From: Lineus longissimus
Taxonomy: Eukaryota; Nemertea; Pilidiophora; Heteronemertea; Lineidae
Assembly (NCBI RefSeq): GCF_910592395.1
Contig: NC_088313.1
Span: 4,530,501-4,594,500 of the forward strand
Direction of reading: 5' to 3'
DNA length: 64,000 nucleotides
The position numbers were made by a program, and so were the translations under genes. This document shows positions 34,201-38,783 of the stretch, piece after piece. The stretch's first letter is position 1, and every line of letters starts with the position of its first letter. The notes under the pieces were generated by a model that was not told the DNA's origin, did no database searches, and worked only from the letters and a program-made list of their open reading frames with translations.

Positions 34201-36378
34201 CTGCTTCAAACACAAATCAGTCAAGGAAGCATCAACCACCCTAAGTTTTTTAATGAGCACGACACATATTTGCCGAGAAAAACGCTCCAAATAGCCCATT
34301 TGCGCGGATTTTAGCATCACTTGAGCGAGCCGATGCGGACTTCCTATGCGCGCTGTACAAAATGTACATGTCTCATTTTCTGTAACGTTGCCGTAATATA
34401 ATGTAAACAATGGCGCTACCGGCGCTCCAGCCGGGCCGGCGATGGATGGAATTTGCCAAATTCGCACATATTTAAGTTATTTTCGTGGCCTATCTTTTTA
34501 AGTTTGAGGTATTTTAGAATAGAAATTGAACCCTCGGCTTCGGACCTTGGTTGAGTTACCAAGACACTCTCGGGTGGAGCTAAAATTTCGTCCAAACCCT
34601 CGCCTGTCGGCTCGGGTTTGGACTGTATTTTAGCTCCACCCGAGAGTGTCTTCGTAACTCAACCAAGGTCCTCCGCCTCGGGTTCAATTCCTTAATTTGA
34701 AATTGTTGAGATGTATTTTTGAAATTGTTGAACCATAATTTTGAAATTGTTGAGATGTAATTTTTTTAAATGTTGCACGAATTTTTTTAAATTGTTGAAC
34801 AATACTTTTGAAATTGTTGCCACGTATTTGAAAATGATGACTTGACTTATAAATTGTTGAAGTATATTTTTCAATGTTGACATACATTTGACAGAGTTGC
34901 ACGATATTTTTGCGTGTTGAATTAATTCCGGTTTGGCTTGCCCGAGTCAACAGCTGTGATTGTGATTTCATTGCTATGATGATTTTTAGGTACAGTACAA
35001 CCTCTCTATTGCGGACACCAATTGGACTTGGCGTTGGTGTCCATAATGCAGTGGTGTCCTTATCACATTGGGTGCTGAGCGTTTTTTCGCATTTTCGCCC
35101 GTTTGCTGAGGTTACACCCTTTTTTACTGTTTTTCAAAGAATTGATAAAAATAATAAAGATTTCTTCCTGGAACTTACTGTGTTGTTTCATGATGGAGAT
35201 CTTCGTCATTCAGTACCCTAGCGTATATGTCATGGAGTGGCGGATATCTCCATTATTCAGCACCCAAGGTGTTAATAGGGAGATTATGCCATTATTGTCC
35301 GAAAAGTGGATTCATGTGTATTAACATGGGCGCCATGAACCCTGCATATTTACATATTCCATTTAAGTGCAAATATTAACGACATTTTTAGTTCAAATTA
35401 TTTATGATTACTTTATTGCAGTACCCTGTGGTATTTCTAGTCCAGGTCATATTAATTTGCCGACATTGATTAATGCAGGTTGTGTTCATAACCTACATAC
35501 TGCATAGACAGCGTACATCCTTAATTAGTTGTATAAAAGCATTTTATCCACCGACATATGTATTTTGAAATGTGCCGAAAGTGACTGTCGAAAATATGGC
35601 GAAACACCCAGGCTTCTACATATTAAGTACAACTGAAATTTAGCCCCATCTAATCCCCTCCCACCCATGGCCATGTTGGTTCCTGGTATGGATTACCAAG
35701 CCAAACCATTATCCTCACAAGAGCGATAACACAAGATCGGGTAATGCACATAGTACATTAGAACCTCCCTTAGCCGACACCTCTCTAATAAGGACACCCT
35801 CTCTATTAAGGACACTGGTTTTGGTCCCGAATTGGTTGTTACCATTCAATTTTACCTCTCTGATCAGGACACCTCTCTATTGAGGACAGTACTTTTCAGT
35901 CCCAAGGGTGTCCTTGATAGGGAGGTTCTACTGTATTTGTCAAGATGCGAGAGATACAGATATTGCTATTGTGTTGTGTTGTTTTATAATATTATCAAAT
36001 TCTCTTTTGCGTTAGTATACTATAGCTGCCCATAGCCCATTGATGTACAATGAAGCCCCCCTCCATCACTGCTATAATGGGCGTAGAGGTGTTTCTTATA
36101 CTAGAATTTTAAAGACAGACCTTTTCCAGATACCACTTGGTGGAAGGCACTCGAGATGTCCGCTGTATGCAGTGATGCATTTCACCACTCGACCCAGATA
36201 ACTCTCTGAATGTCATACTTTCAGAATCTGCTCCAGTGTATAAATTGACATGGTTTATTTTTCTTTGCAGCCTGTTCATATAGAGAATGTACCAGCCTTC
36301 AAGCGTACCCTTGGATTGTTTCCCCTCCCCAAGCCACACATGGTTATAGGCGAGTCCTTCTGTAAGGCAAAGCTCTGA
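3672..36378 (+). CDS. IDE: Insulin-degrading enzyme (insulysin), M16A zinc metallopeptidase, 25 coding exons, complete
   Basis: The 25 exons join to 2967 nt encoding 988 aa. IDE is a clamshell metallopeptidase of cytosol, mitochondria and peroxisomes that cleaves insulin, amyloid-beta and other short amyloidogenic peptides. The inverted zinc motif HFCEH lies at residues 67-71, giving zinc ligands His67 and His71 and catalytic base Glu70. The distal zinc ligand is Glu148 in EVNAVNSEN. The far-side substrate residues of LRTKEQLGY are intact at Arg783 and Tyr790. The C-terminus AKL matches the peroxisomal signal of human IDE. The start corresponds to human Met42. The frame is open from 3654 upstream to the acceptor, so an added leader exon is possible. 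Every splice phase closes. The span holds much repeat DNA and a nested antisense gene. Confidence 0.97.
4064..4140 (+). CDS. IDE: IDE exon 2: zinc-binding HFCEH motif
   Basis: It encodes residues 54-79 with [16 protein letters not shown], the catalytic HxxEH helix. The acceptor is ttttcag and the donor is gaa|gtaagt, phase 0. Confidence 0.96.
4158..4230. repeat. (ATC)n trinucleotide microsatellite in IDE intron 2
   Basis: About 17 uninterrupted ATC units are followed by a shorter interrupted run. It starts only 17 bases after the exon 2 donor. All frames on both strands stay open through it, giving meaningless poly-Ser, poly-Met and poly-Asp frames. Confidence 0.95.
4300..4620. repeat. Dispersed repeat, copy 1 (paralogue at about 35270-35545)
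   Basis: About 300 bp matches the region near 35.4 kb in the same order: ttatgccattattgtcc, a tggattcatgtgtat block, a ggtcatattaatttgc block and gacagcgtacatccttaatt. It begins with a pogo-MITE-like end (gaggtgtccttaatagggag), so it is probably an internal part of a larger member of that family. No coding capacity is seen. Confidence 0.6.
4750..4880 (+). CDS. IDE: IDE exon 3
   Basis: It encodes residues 80-122 with [17 protein letters not shown] and [15 protein letters not shown], strongly conserved active-site surroundings. The acceptor is ccttgcag. It ends in phase 2 at cat ag|gtaccg. Confidence 0.96.
5279..5448 (+). CDS. IDE: IDE exon 4: distal zinc ligand Glu
   Basis: It encodes residues 123-179, including [10 protein letters not shown] and EVNAVNSEN with zinc ligand Glu148, then [20 protein letters not shown]. 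The acceptor is gttttgcag. It ends in phase 1 at g|gtaagg. Confidence 0.96.
5551..5730. mobile_element. Pogo/Tigger-like MITE (family P), IDE intron 4
   Basis: The terminal inverted repeat is acagtagaacctctctatta at the left and its diverged complement (gagaggttccattgt) at the right. It carries internal repeats of the TIR motif (ctctctattaaggacacc). TA dinucleotides flank both ends, as expected for Tc1/mariner-pogo insertion. It is non-coding. Confidence 0.75.
5745..5822 (-). mobile_element. Degenerate tRNA-derived SINE head
   Basis: Read on the minus strand, the stretch gctgtagtggccaaagggct resembles a tRNA A box. About 30 bases on, a diverged B box (gagtttgagttc) follows. No clear tail or target duplication was found, so this is a weak call. 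Confidence 0.35.
6294..6416 (+). CDS. IDE: IDE exon 5
   Basis: It encodes residues 180-220 with [10 protein letters not shown] and [17 protein letters not shown]. The acceptor is tttctttcag. It ends in phase 1 at g|gtaagt. Confidence 0.95.
6946..7058 (+). CDS. IDE: IDE exon 6
   Basis: It encodes residues 221-258 with [21 protein letters not shown]. The acceptor is gatttcag and the donor is aag|gtaatg, phase 0. Confidence 0.95.
7268..7440 (+). mobile_element. tRNA-derived SINE, IDE intron 6
   Basis: An A-box-like tggttaaggtattg is followed about 35 bases later by a clear B box, gggttcggttccc. The body then contains cttgggcaagtctcttt, the short core seen in many invertebrate tRNA-SINEs. Its 3' end (ggtctacaatgtag) runs directly into the 50-bp minisatellite and provides the first unit of that array. 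Confidence 0.65.
7430..8029. repeat. 50-bp minisatellite, about 12 copies
   Basis: The unit reads ttctacaatgtagcaaaagg, then six or seven A, gatctgagggaagaacatcttgtg. The copies differ by few substitutions and by single-base indels in the A run. The adjacent SINE supplies the seed. The long frames on the minus strand are translations of the repeat and not genes. Confidence 0.95.
8197..8286 (+). CDS. IDE: IDE exon 7
   Basis: It encodes residues 259-288 with [17 protein letters not shown], matching human VPIKDIRNLYVTFPIPD. The acceptor is ctctttcag and the donor is ggg|gtatgt, phase 0. Confidence 0.94.
8925..9155 (-). mobile_element. tRNA-derived SINE on the minus strand, IDE intron 7
   Basis: On the minus strand an A box (tggcctagtggttaagg) lies at about 9150-9134 and a B box (ggttcgaggcc) at about 9107-9097, with correct tRNA spacing. 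The body continues to about 8925. It ends about 50 bases before IDE exon 8. Confidence 0.68.
9205..9370 (+). CDS. IDE: IDE exon 8
   Basis: It encodes residues 289-343 with [20 protein letters not shown] and [19 protein letters not shown] chose the donor g|gtaggt at 9371 over gtaagg 14 bases on. Only the former splices into DHVDDIV in exon 9, matching human LHVEDII. Confidence 0.93.
10196..11075. repeat. 41-bp minisatellite, about 21 copies, IDE intron 8
   Basis: The unit contains two related halves, gtagagtggctgcaaccgag and gtagagtggtaagctgctaa. Sub-variants (gtagtgtgg, gtagggtgg) alternate in the right half, giving a higher-order pattern. The frames it opens are repeat translations. Confidence 0.95.
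11170..11342 (+). CDS. IDE: IDE exon 9
   Basis: It encodes residues 344-401 with [22 protein letters not shown] and [13 protein letters not shown]. The acceptor is ccttccag and the donor is cat|gtaagc, phase 0. Confidence 0.95.
11352..11537. mobile_element. Pogo/Tigger-like MITE (family P), IDE intron 9
   Basis: The ends are ataacctctctattacggac and ggttcggctccactgtg, with internal copies of cttaatagagaggtgtcc. It starts only nine bases after the exon 9 donor. Confidence 0.7.
11802..11921. mobile_element. 120-bp MITE (family M), copy 1
   Basis: Near-perfect inverted termini of about 34 bp begin tgggtgatatgaataaagac, leaving a core of about 52 bp. A second copy with the same 120-bp length lies at 53424-53543 in the opposite orientation. 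Confidence 0.85.
12033..12136 (+). CDS. IDE: IDE exon 10
   Basis: It encodes residues 402-435 with [20 protein letters not shown] and [10 protein letters not shown]. The acceptor is cttttcag. It ends in phase 2 at ag|gtaggt. Confidence 0.95.
12365..12467 (+). CDS. IDE: IDE exon 11
   Basis: It encodes residues 436-470 with [19 protein letters not shown]. The acceptor is ttttccag and the donor is aat|gtgagt, phase 0. Confidence 0.95.
12497..12625. repeat. (TTTA)n low-complexity tract, IDE intron 11
   Basis: Runs of ttta and ttat are interrupted by taggt or taggta at irregular spacing, so it is a decaying tetranucleotide microsatellite. It ends about 100 bases before exon 12. Confidence 0.9.
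12727..12822 (+). CDS. IDE: IDE exon 12
   Basis: It encodes residues 471-502 with [20 protein letters not shown]. The acceptor is ctgttgcag and the donor is aag|gtaggc, phase 0. Confidence 0.95.
12882..13028. mobile_element. Pogo/Tigger-like MITE (family P), right end lost, IDE intron 12
   Basis: The left end is acagtggaacctcccttagc, followed by the usual ctctctattaaggaca motifs. The right TIR is missing: the sequence breaks at cttgtcag and continues into SINE-like DNA. Confidence 0.7.
13048..13105 (+). mobile_element. tRNA-like SINE fragment
   Basis: An exact A-box consensus (tagtgtagtgg) is followed about 32 bases later by a diverged B box (ggtccagtattcc). It is cut into or joined to the right side of the truncated pogo MITE. 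It is too short and diverged to be a working tRNA gene. Confidence 0.4.
13145..13171 (+). CDS. IDE: IDE exon 13, a 27-nt microexon
   Basis: It encodes nine residues, AEKNPVILK (503-511), in phase 0 on both sides. The acceptor is atttcag and the donor is aag|gtaagt. It corresponds to human EATPYPALIK. Skipping it would keep the frame. Confidence 0.85.
13703..13785 (+). CDS. IDE: IDE exon 14
   Basis: It encodes residues 512-538 with [16 protein letters not shown], then CCVCMVLS where human IDE has ACLNFEFFS. The acceptor is ccttctag. It ends in phase 2 at ag|gtaaga. Confidence 0.92.
13792..14134. mobile_element. piggyBac-type MITE, 343 bp
   Basis: TTAA lies at both ends. The inner terminal inverted repeat reads agggaactggaaccgcc at the left and its near-exact complement at the right. 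The TTAA target duplication is characteristic of piggyBac. No transposase is present. It begins six bases after the exon 14 donor. Confidence 0.7.
14271..14480. mobile_element. Second TTAA-type MITE, about 210 bp
   Basis: The inverted ends are taaagggacaatataggcag at the left and ctgcctatagtccccctttaa at the right. It shares the aaaggga terminal motif with the neighbouring element. The right TTAA is intact and the left is mutated to ctaa. Confidence 0.6.
14944..15088 (+). CDS. IDE: IDE exon 15
   Basis: It encodes residues 539-587 with [20 protein letters not shown] and [20 protein letters not shown]. The acceptor is gtttcag and the donor is ctg|gtaggt, phase 0. Confidence 0.95.
15089..17639. 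other. IDE intron 15: no recognised feature
   Basis: This 2.55-kb intron is AT-rich with poly-T tracts. I found no coding exon, clear SINE or inverted-repeat element. Open frames at 15175, 16227 and 17232 have no family resemblance or splice support. Confidence 0.5.
17640..17750 (+). CDS. IDE: IDE exon 16
   Basis: It encodes residues 588-624 with [20 protein letters not shown] and [14 protein letters not shown]. The acceptor is atttccag and the donor is gtg|gtaagt, phase 0. Confidence 0.95.
18298..18418 (+). CDS. IDE: IDE exon 17
   Basis: It encodes residues 625-664 with [19 protein letters not shown] and [10 protein letters not shown]. The acceptor is tttctgcag. It ends in phase 1 at g|gtaagg. 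Confidence 0.96.
18718..18809 (+). CDS. IDE: IDE exon 18
   Basis: It encodes residues 665-695, [20 protein letters not shown] and YGNVDKE. The acceptor is cctttcag and the donor is gag|gtaagg, phase 0. Confidence 0.94.
19294..19405 (+). CDS. IDE: IDE exon 19 (source of the 46-bp array)
   Basis: It encodes residues 696-732, ending [18 protein letters not shown]. The acceptor is ttttgacag. It ends in phase 1 at cttaca|gtaagt. Its last 19 bases and its donor are the sequence repeated about 56 times downstream. Confidence 0.95.
19390..21941. repeat. 46-bp minisatellite built from the exon 19 end and its splice donor, about 56 copies
   Basis: Each unit reads gaagtgcaattgccttacag followed by taagttccattgttgctgaatgtcat. 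The first unit includes the true coding end of exon 19 and its donor. Later units keep the gt. By my hand count about 17 carry a full gtaagt and most of the rest carry gttagt. A block of about seven variant units near 19735-20050 recurs near 21250-21560, so the array also grew by larger duplications. The array fills most of intron 19. Confidence 0.95.
22144..22311 (+). CDS. IDE: IDE exon 20
   Basis: It encodes residues 733-788 with [19 protein letters not shown] and [20 protein letters not shown]. The acceptor is ttttcag. It ends in phase 1 at g|gtagat, splitting the Gly codon of QLGY. Confidence 0.96.
22435..22765 (-). mobile_element. tRNA-derived SINE on the minus strand, IDE intron 20
   Basis: On the minus strand a tRNA-like head ends with the B box ggtcgtaggttcgacactc at about 22707-22689. 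The core ccttgggcaaggcactg lies at about 22663-22647. The element ends in a short simple tail of ttaactttt type at about 22455-22435. This is the best preserved SINE in the window. Confidence 0.75.
22846..23267. repeat. 60-bp minisatellite, 7 copies, open on both strands
   Basis: The unit starts actgagttcataaaagaaaa and ends tttttttatcaacatc. One copy lacks three bases. Because the period is a multiple of three, a long frame stays open on each strand (172 aa plus, 142 aa minus). Neither has a splice context, and the translation is the same 20 residues repeated, so I treat it as non-coding. Confidence 0.93.
23359..23610. mobile_element. Pogo/Tigger-like MITE (family P) with internally expanded TIR motif
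   Basis: The ends are acagtggaactctgttagtg and agagagcttctactgta. Between about 23397 and 23490 the 18-bp motif ctctctattaaggacaac is repeated about six times, so one TIR has become a small tandem array. It ends 14 bases before the IDE exon 21 acceptor. Confidence 0.75.
23625..23749 (+). CDS. IDE: IDE exon 21
   Basis: It encodes residues 789-830 with [20 protein letters not shown] and SRVEAFL-like [12 protein letters not shown]. The acceptor is atttttag and the donor is gag|gtatgc, phase 0. Tyr790 is the distal substrate-binding Tyr. Confidence 0.95.
24380..24823. mobile_element. MITE (family T) with a 30-bp palindrome, copy 1
   Basis: The termini taaagtcgtagttccacc and ggtggaagtacgactta are inverted repeats. 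Internally there is a perfect 30-bp palindrome at 24697-24726, half-site attagccccatcgag. The region is rich in acacggg and cccgtgt motifs. A shorter relative in the opposite orientation lies at 43440-43619. No coding capacity. Confidence 0.75.
24872..25019 (+). CDS. IDE: IDE exon 22
   Basis: It encodes residues 831-879 with [20 protein letters not shown] and [15 protein letters not shown]. The acceptor is gatttcag. It ends in phase 1 at g|gtgagt. Its 3' half is duplicated at 56.7 kb. Confidence 0.95.
25195..25256 (+). CDS. IDE: IDE exon 23
   Basis: It encodes residues 880-900 with [18 protein letters not shown]. The acceptor is tatttcag and the donor is aag|gtgatt, phase 0. The exon is duplicated, in broken form, at about 56940-57000. 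Confidence 0.93.
25370..25530. repeat. 61-bp tandem repeat, about 3 copies
   Basis: The unit contains ggatcagtctccaggctgtg, gtctttagactt and ctctatcatggcacttg. It recurs at 26545-26810 and, with the duplicated IDE fragment, at 57070-57190. Confidence 0.85.
25531..26470. repeat. About 300-bp tandem repeat, 3 diverged copies
   Basis: Units begin near 25600, 25905 and 26205 with ggcacgtttcttaaccgcta. They continue through tgatctgattct, ccaccagggggcca and tttgacctacttttcaaggtcacag. The first is preceded by a (CGT)n run at about 25567. The same motifs occur inside the R1 and R2 elements, so this is a relative of that family. Non-coding. Confidence 0.7.
26545..26810. repeat. 61-bp tandem repeat, second cluster, about 4-5 copies
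   Basis: Same unit as at 25370-25530, with gtttgtaacaggaggatcag in place of cacttgtaaaaggg. The two clusters bracket the 300-bp tandem repeat. Confidence 0.85.
26921..27079 (+). CDS. IDE: IDE exon 24
   Basis: It encodes residues 901-953: the conserved [16 protein letters not shown], then a long acidic stretch ([19 protein letters not shown]) where vertebrate IDE is shorter and less acidic. The acceptor is cttctag and the donor is gag|gtaaga, phase 0. The next intron is 9.2 kb. Confidence 0.94.
27499..27573. other. 14-bp inverted repeat (hairpin) in the 3' region of the nested gene
   Basis: gaaaaagtccaccg at 27499-27512 is perfectly complementary to 27560-27573, with a 47-base loop that itself holds short complementary segments. 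It begins about 60 bases past the stop codon of the minus-strand gene, so it would fold in that transcript's 3' UTR. It could equally be a small MITE relic. Confidence 0.6.
27632..29137 (-). CDS. Condensation-domain-superfamily acyltransferase-like protein, mitochondrial-type leader, nested antisense in IDE intron 24
   Basis: One uninterrupted 501-aa frame. I start at Met 29137 because a strong acceptor (atattttcttttcag) ends at 29150, 12 bases upstream, so a 5' UTR exon is likely. Without splicing the frame extends to a Met at 29197. Residues 1-47 are rich in Arg, Ser and Thr with no acidic residue, like a matrix presequence. [10 protein letters not shown] at 56-65 and the [12 protein letters not shown] helix match the opening of condensation-domain and PapA/alcohol-acyltransferase proteins. 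The HHxxxDG active-site motif reads QTCAFDG at 180-186: Asp and Gly are kept, both His are lost. ISNFGKIP around 425 matches the N-(F/L)-G motif of the fold. Acyl transfer is therefore doubtful and the substrate is unknown. The coding part lacks introns. Confidence 0.8.
   Translation of the reverse strand: MFRSMSKMAKTSTSFTRWAPLGFQVNMRQVVPARLLASSTANNNRRNDKLEPKIGRKLGNYENFLFETGRENGWSTFCCCAVLRSEMELTPEQIRKAFENLQKRHTVFRLVVTLKDGENYFAEVADAPNYEILQTSDRRAVIARAEQNRFTYGQLLMRFKVLTPETSDRGFLYPVIIASQTCAFDGKTLKANVLTDLAYFLEKALLQDGDDNIESLPMLPVREDLLDQYPDSRSNNLKPNDWNTHKDLLIKFLEMHKPSHPQPYSGLTGFVLDKEQNSQLLHEVAQHDVSLNSVCVAAHAMALYRLQIDLGLLSDQGWSLQSPFAADMRPYAKPKLPGFHAGVWVAELSNNIIIPAKMASCNSKEALWKLAASIQKETRELTADPEPTLGHIKEYNEFYKKFMSDRQAYYRDYGYPAQDLFYISNFGKIPNSLEKGKVSLHEVELITGTTGFTIFCHDIHRLNSSSLFHWELSYSKMLVSDELAEKYLSLIKEELERSFME
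29378..32217. mobile_element. 2.84-kb element with long terminal inverted repeats made of subrepeats
   Basis: The left end (29378-29565) starts caccggtaatttagataaag and continues as tandem ggtaatctagacaat-type units. The right end (about 32104-32217) is the same pattern inverted, ending aatttaccggtg. The inner boundary motif cacaaagatagg is mirrored by cctatccttgtg. The interior carries a LINE fragment and a repeated cctatcagcacaaatttgat motif (about 29607 and 31696). No intact transposase is visible. Confidence 0.65.
29894..30187 (+). pseudogene. Fragment of a non-LTR retrotransposon ORF2 C-terminus
   Basis: The frame contains [20 protein letters not shown] and [13 protein letters not shown]. 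This matches the region after the reverse transcriptase domain of LINE elements (pattern KLE-Q--L-K--LGL, then H---L--AL-I). There is a stop just upstream at 29891 and no RT core, so it is a dead fragment inside the long-TIR element. Confidence 0.55.
32510..32590 (+). promoter_or_regulatory. Promoter-like cluster: CRE, octamer and TATA-like motifs
   Basis: A consensus CRE (tgacgtca) at about 32514, an octamer (atttgcat) at about 32544 and a TATA-like tataaata at about 32580 are all in the plus orientation, just before the hypothetical frame at 32763. CRE motifs also occur in repeats elsewhere in the window, so the cluster is suggestive only. Confidence 0.35.
32763..33257 (+). CDS. Hypothetical acidic protein or first coding exon
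   Basis: I do not recognise this protein. The frame opens at 32586, but the part from Met 32763 looks most protein-like: 164 aa, strongly acidic and rich in Ser and Pro ([20 protein letters not shown], then [20 protein letters not shown]). It ends with the basic patch [17 protein letters not shown] gtatgt donor at 33246 could end an exon there. A 243-aa frame is open antisense across the same bases, but its product is less protein-like. It lies in IDE intron 24 on the same strand as IDE, so it could be a nested gene, an alternative exon or a transposon-borne frame. Confidence 0.4.
   Translation: MENGENSSMDFESPVDSGPVESEAPDPNSTEEMEQHIIQDLFDNHDDSRYLPELPAMNMSEEEMGPFQPSDLSLLMANVGASRDAGLVSTPTALRCSPRVVQTPRRETNTGAVTAVADGATPLTFFKHPNGTLQIRKGRVTENVAKINNVIVNIVIFFKMRVCK
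33706..34930. repeat. Degenerate ttgaaattgttgaaccataat array between two 110-bp direct repeats
   Basis: A block of about 110 bp starting ccacgtattttgaaaatgat and ending tgcgtgttgaattaattcc occurs at 33706-33817 and again at about 34820-34930. Between them lie loosely repeated units of about 25 bp (tttgaaattgttgaaccata). The 0.69-kb composite element copy B is inserted in the middle. Confidence 0.6.
34002..34696. mobile_element. Composite MITE-like insertion, copy B (IDE intron 24)
   Basis: It matches copy A (1606-2297) over its whole length with about 15-20 differences by eye, so the two are recent relatives. It has the same 13-bp inverted ends on the first part and the same foldback second part. 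It interrupts the ttgaaattgttg array, so it arrived later. Confidence 0.8.
34985..35545. repeat. Diverged long member of the pogo-like family; copy 2 of the dispersed repeat
   Basis: It starts with a family P end (acagtacaacctctctattg), then gtgtccataatgcag. From about 35270 it aligns with 4300-4620, sharing ttatgccattattgtccgaa and gacagcgtacatccttaatt. Its far end is unclear. No transposase frame is visible. Confidence 0.5.
35757..35938. mobile_element. Pogo/Tigger-like MITE (family P), IDE intron 24
   Basis: The ends are acattagaacctcccttagc and agggaggttctactgta, with internal ctctctattaaggacac motifs. It is about the same length as the other family members. Confidence 0.72.
36271..36378 (+). 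CDS. IDE: IDE exon 25 (terminal), peroxisomal-type C-terminus AKL
   Basis: It encodes residues 954-988 with [17 protein letters not shown] and the C-terminus CKAKL, then TGA at 36376-36378. This matches human TEFKRGLPLFPLVKPH and its terminal AKL. The acceptor is ttctttgcag, phase 0. The 9.2-kb distance from exon 24 is accepted because frame and homology both fit. Confidence 0.95.
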   Translation, partial: PVHIENVPAFKRTLGLFPLPKPHMVIGESFCKAKL

Positions 36379-37361
36379 GAAGAACATGGAGCGTTTTTCG
36401 GTCAGGAAACAAATTCAGACACAAAGTGAAAATCGAAAGAGAAACTCAAAATAGATTACTAGGGTGGCCTTATGTCCCAAAATATCTTATTTCTGGCAGG
36501 GTTGGCGCTGGGATTTAATAGGCTAGCCACAGGCAATAATTGAGGAAATAAGTGAAATTGACACCAACATTTGTCTCTGTGGCTAAATGAAAAATTGAAA
36601 AAGAGAAGAATTTGACACATTTCTTTCACATTTCCAGTATCTGTGGCGAATTAGAATTTTGACCCAGCGCATGCCCTGTCTAGTATGGACATGTGGCAGT
36701 TTTGACCACTGTTTTTCCAGAATTTTGATAACTTTACATAGTTATAACTTTACACTGAAGTTTTGAATGTCTGTAGTTACTTGAAAGTTAATGGATAGCC
36801 TATTAGTTTGTGTGTGATTACAAAAAAAATAGGCTTGGTTGATGTATAATGAATGGTAGTTGTTCGGTAATTGTAACCCTGAAAATATTGGTGGCAGTTG
36901 ATGAAGCCAATGGCCTTCATCTGCTAAATAATGGAGCCTGAAATTGTCGGTGTGGGTCGGGAGTCTTGAATGCCACACTTTATACACCTTTCCAGAAATG
37001 GGGCGCCGAGTGTCCAAAATAGTGATGTCATAAGGTGAAACTAGGCCTTATGGTGGAGGGACAAACGAGATAGTCATGGTTGACCAACACACTTGAATGC
37101 CTTTAATGACGGACAAGGGGGAAAAAGTTAGTTCCAATGCAAGCCACCAATTGGGAAGCATGTATATGTGCAGGGCATTGTTCAATGCATTTACTATAGC
37201 GGGGCCTGGTTGGTCAAGTTTTGTCGCTGATACTGGTATTTTTTCTTAACTTATATAAAGTCTATTGACCTGGCACCAAGTAAAATTGGTGCCAGCGTTT
37301 GTTACAAAACCAACGCTGGCACCAAACAACTGAGCCCTGAACTGTCTATAAATCTTTTTTT
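36379..37361. other. IDE 3' UTR / downstream flank, with a hairpin at 37286-37325
   Basis: No canonical AATAAA is visible in the first kilobase after the IDE stop, so the poly(A) site is unresolved. Near the end, ttggtgccagcgtt (37286-37299) pairs perfectly with 37312-37325 across a 12-base loop. No coding exon was found. Confidence 0.45.
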
Positions 37362-37415
37362 AGCTCAGCTGACAAGCTGAGCTATTCATATGAGTAAATG
37401 GTAGAATGAATGTCC

Positions 37416-37450
<35 letters not shown>

Positions 37451-37789
37451 CGTTAAACAGGCACGTTTCAAAACTATGGCGGATAGGCGATTGATTTTCC
37501 CTCTGAGGCATTGAGACCCTTCAGGACTCCTGAATAGACCAAATGTGGGTCCGGCAGGATGAGCGGTTTGGCCACTAGGTGGCACCGAGCGAAATTTTCC
37601 AAAAACTTTGCCAGCAGCTGATTTCTCCTAATTCTTTAAGTTGGGGATCATGAATCAAATCTAATCTTATAGAGCAAAGCTTTCTCTTTCATTATCAATA
37701 GGCGTGGTTCATGAATTTCTCACCAGGTGGTGTTACTGGCGCAATTTAGTGAGCACCCCCAAGAGGAGCATTTTAAATTTCGCGCGAGT

Positions 37790-38665
37790 TATCCCACGTG
37801 CAGCGAACGTCACGTCTCGGAGTCTGCGCAGTTCAGACGTAAGGAGACCATGCTATGGAATAGATCGCGTTCTGTCAATTCGGAGGTAAGTTCTCATTAA
37901 ATCCACAATTTCATAGGCGATAATATTTGGCTGCTTGTGTTATTGCATGTTGATGACATTAGGGAAGGCTTGGATTGTTTAATTGGATGTGATTAATTTG
38001 AAATAGTTCGTCGACGATCGTTGAAAAACGATCTGCGAAATGCAGCTTGGTCTGAGAAACGATGTCAAAGTCCGGCTTTAAATCATGGATTACTCAACAA
38101 ATAACTTGTCACATAGCAGAACTAATGTGAATAAACAAGACAATAATAAACATCGTTCTGATATCATCGGGTAAGGTTGCCAATGTACAAAAACAGTGTA
38201 ATTGAGGATCCACTCCGGCGATTTGAAATGTCAACAAACAGTAAATGCGATAGCTGATACACACTGACACATGCACACTGTACATAGCGCAATGCTTCAA
38301 ACGGGGCCGATTCATCACTCTTATCACAATGTATTCTCAATGAACTTCCTTGATCATTCGGCCCTAGCGCCTTATCAGTTGTTGTTGGCCTTGTATTTGA
38401 TTTAAAACTTGGCTAGCTCAGCTATCTATCAAAATTAAAATGTTATCTCCTCATCATGTTTTGCAGGAATGATCTGCACTACTGCAGCTGCATTTGAACA
38501 TATTTGGTGACCACATCACAGATGACCAAGAGAGAGGATCGAGCTATGACTTTGCACATCCCATCGACTTCGGTGTTCACCAGTGCAATCATCAGAAGAG
38601 CCATTCAATTTTAGTATTCAAGTGTTTCATTCTGTAATACTTACCTCAAAATTGACTCAATAAAG
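37790..38665 (+). other. Possible non-coding transcription unit inside R1
   Basis: A strong donor (cggag|gtaagt at 37886) is followed by a strong acceptor (tgttttgcag ending at 38466) and by AATAAA at 38659-38664. Upstream sequence has a CACGTG box near 37794. No frame of useful length spans the junction, so if transcribed it is probably non-coding. All three signals could be coincidental. Confidence 0.25.
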
Positions 38666-38783
38666 AAAACCGCATGTGGCAGTTGGTTAAAAAAATCAAG
38701 TCTATCTGTTTAAAGTTTTTACTTGCTATCAACATTTCAATGGTGGCATTCTGCTAAGGTTTGTAAGAGTTTCACTTGACTTA

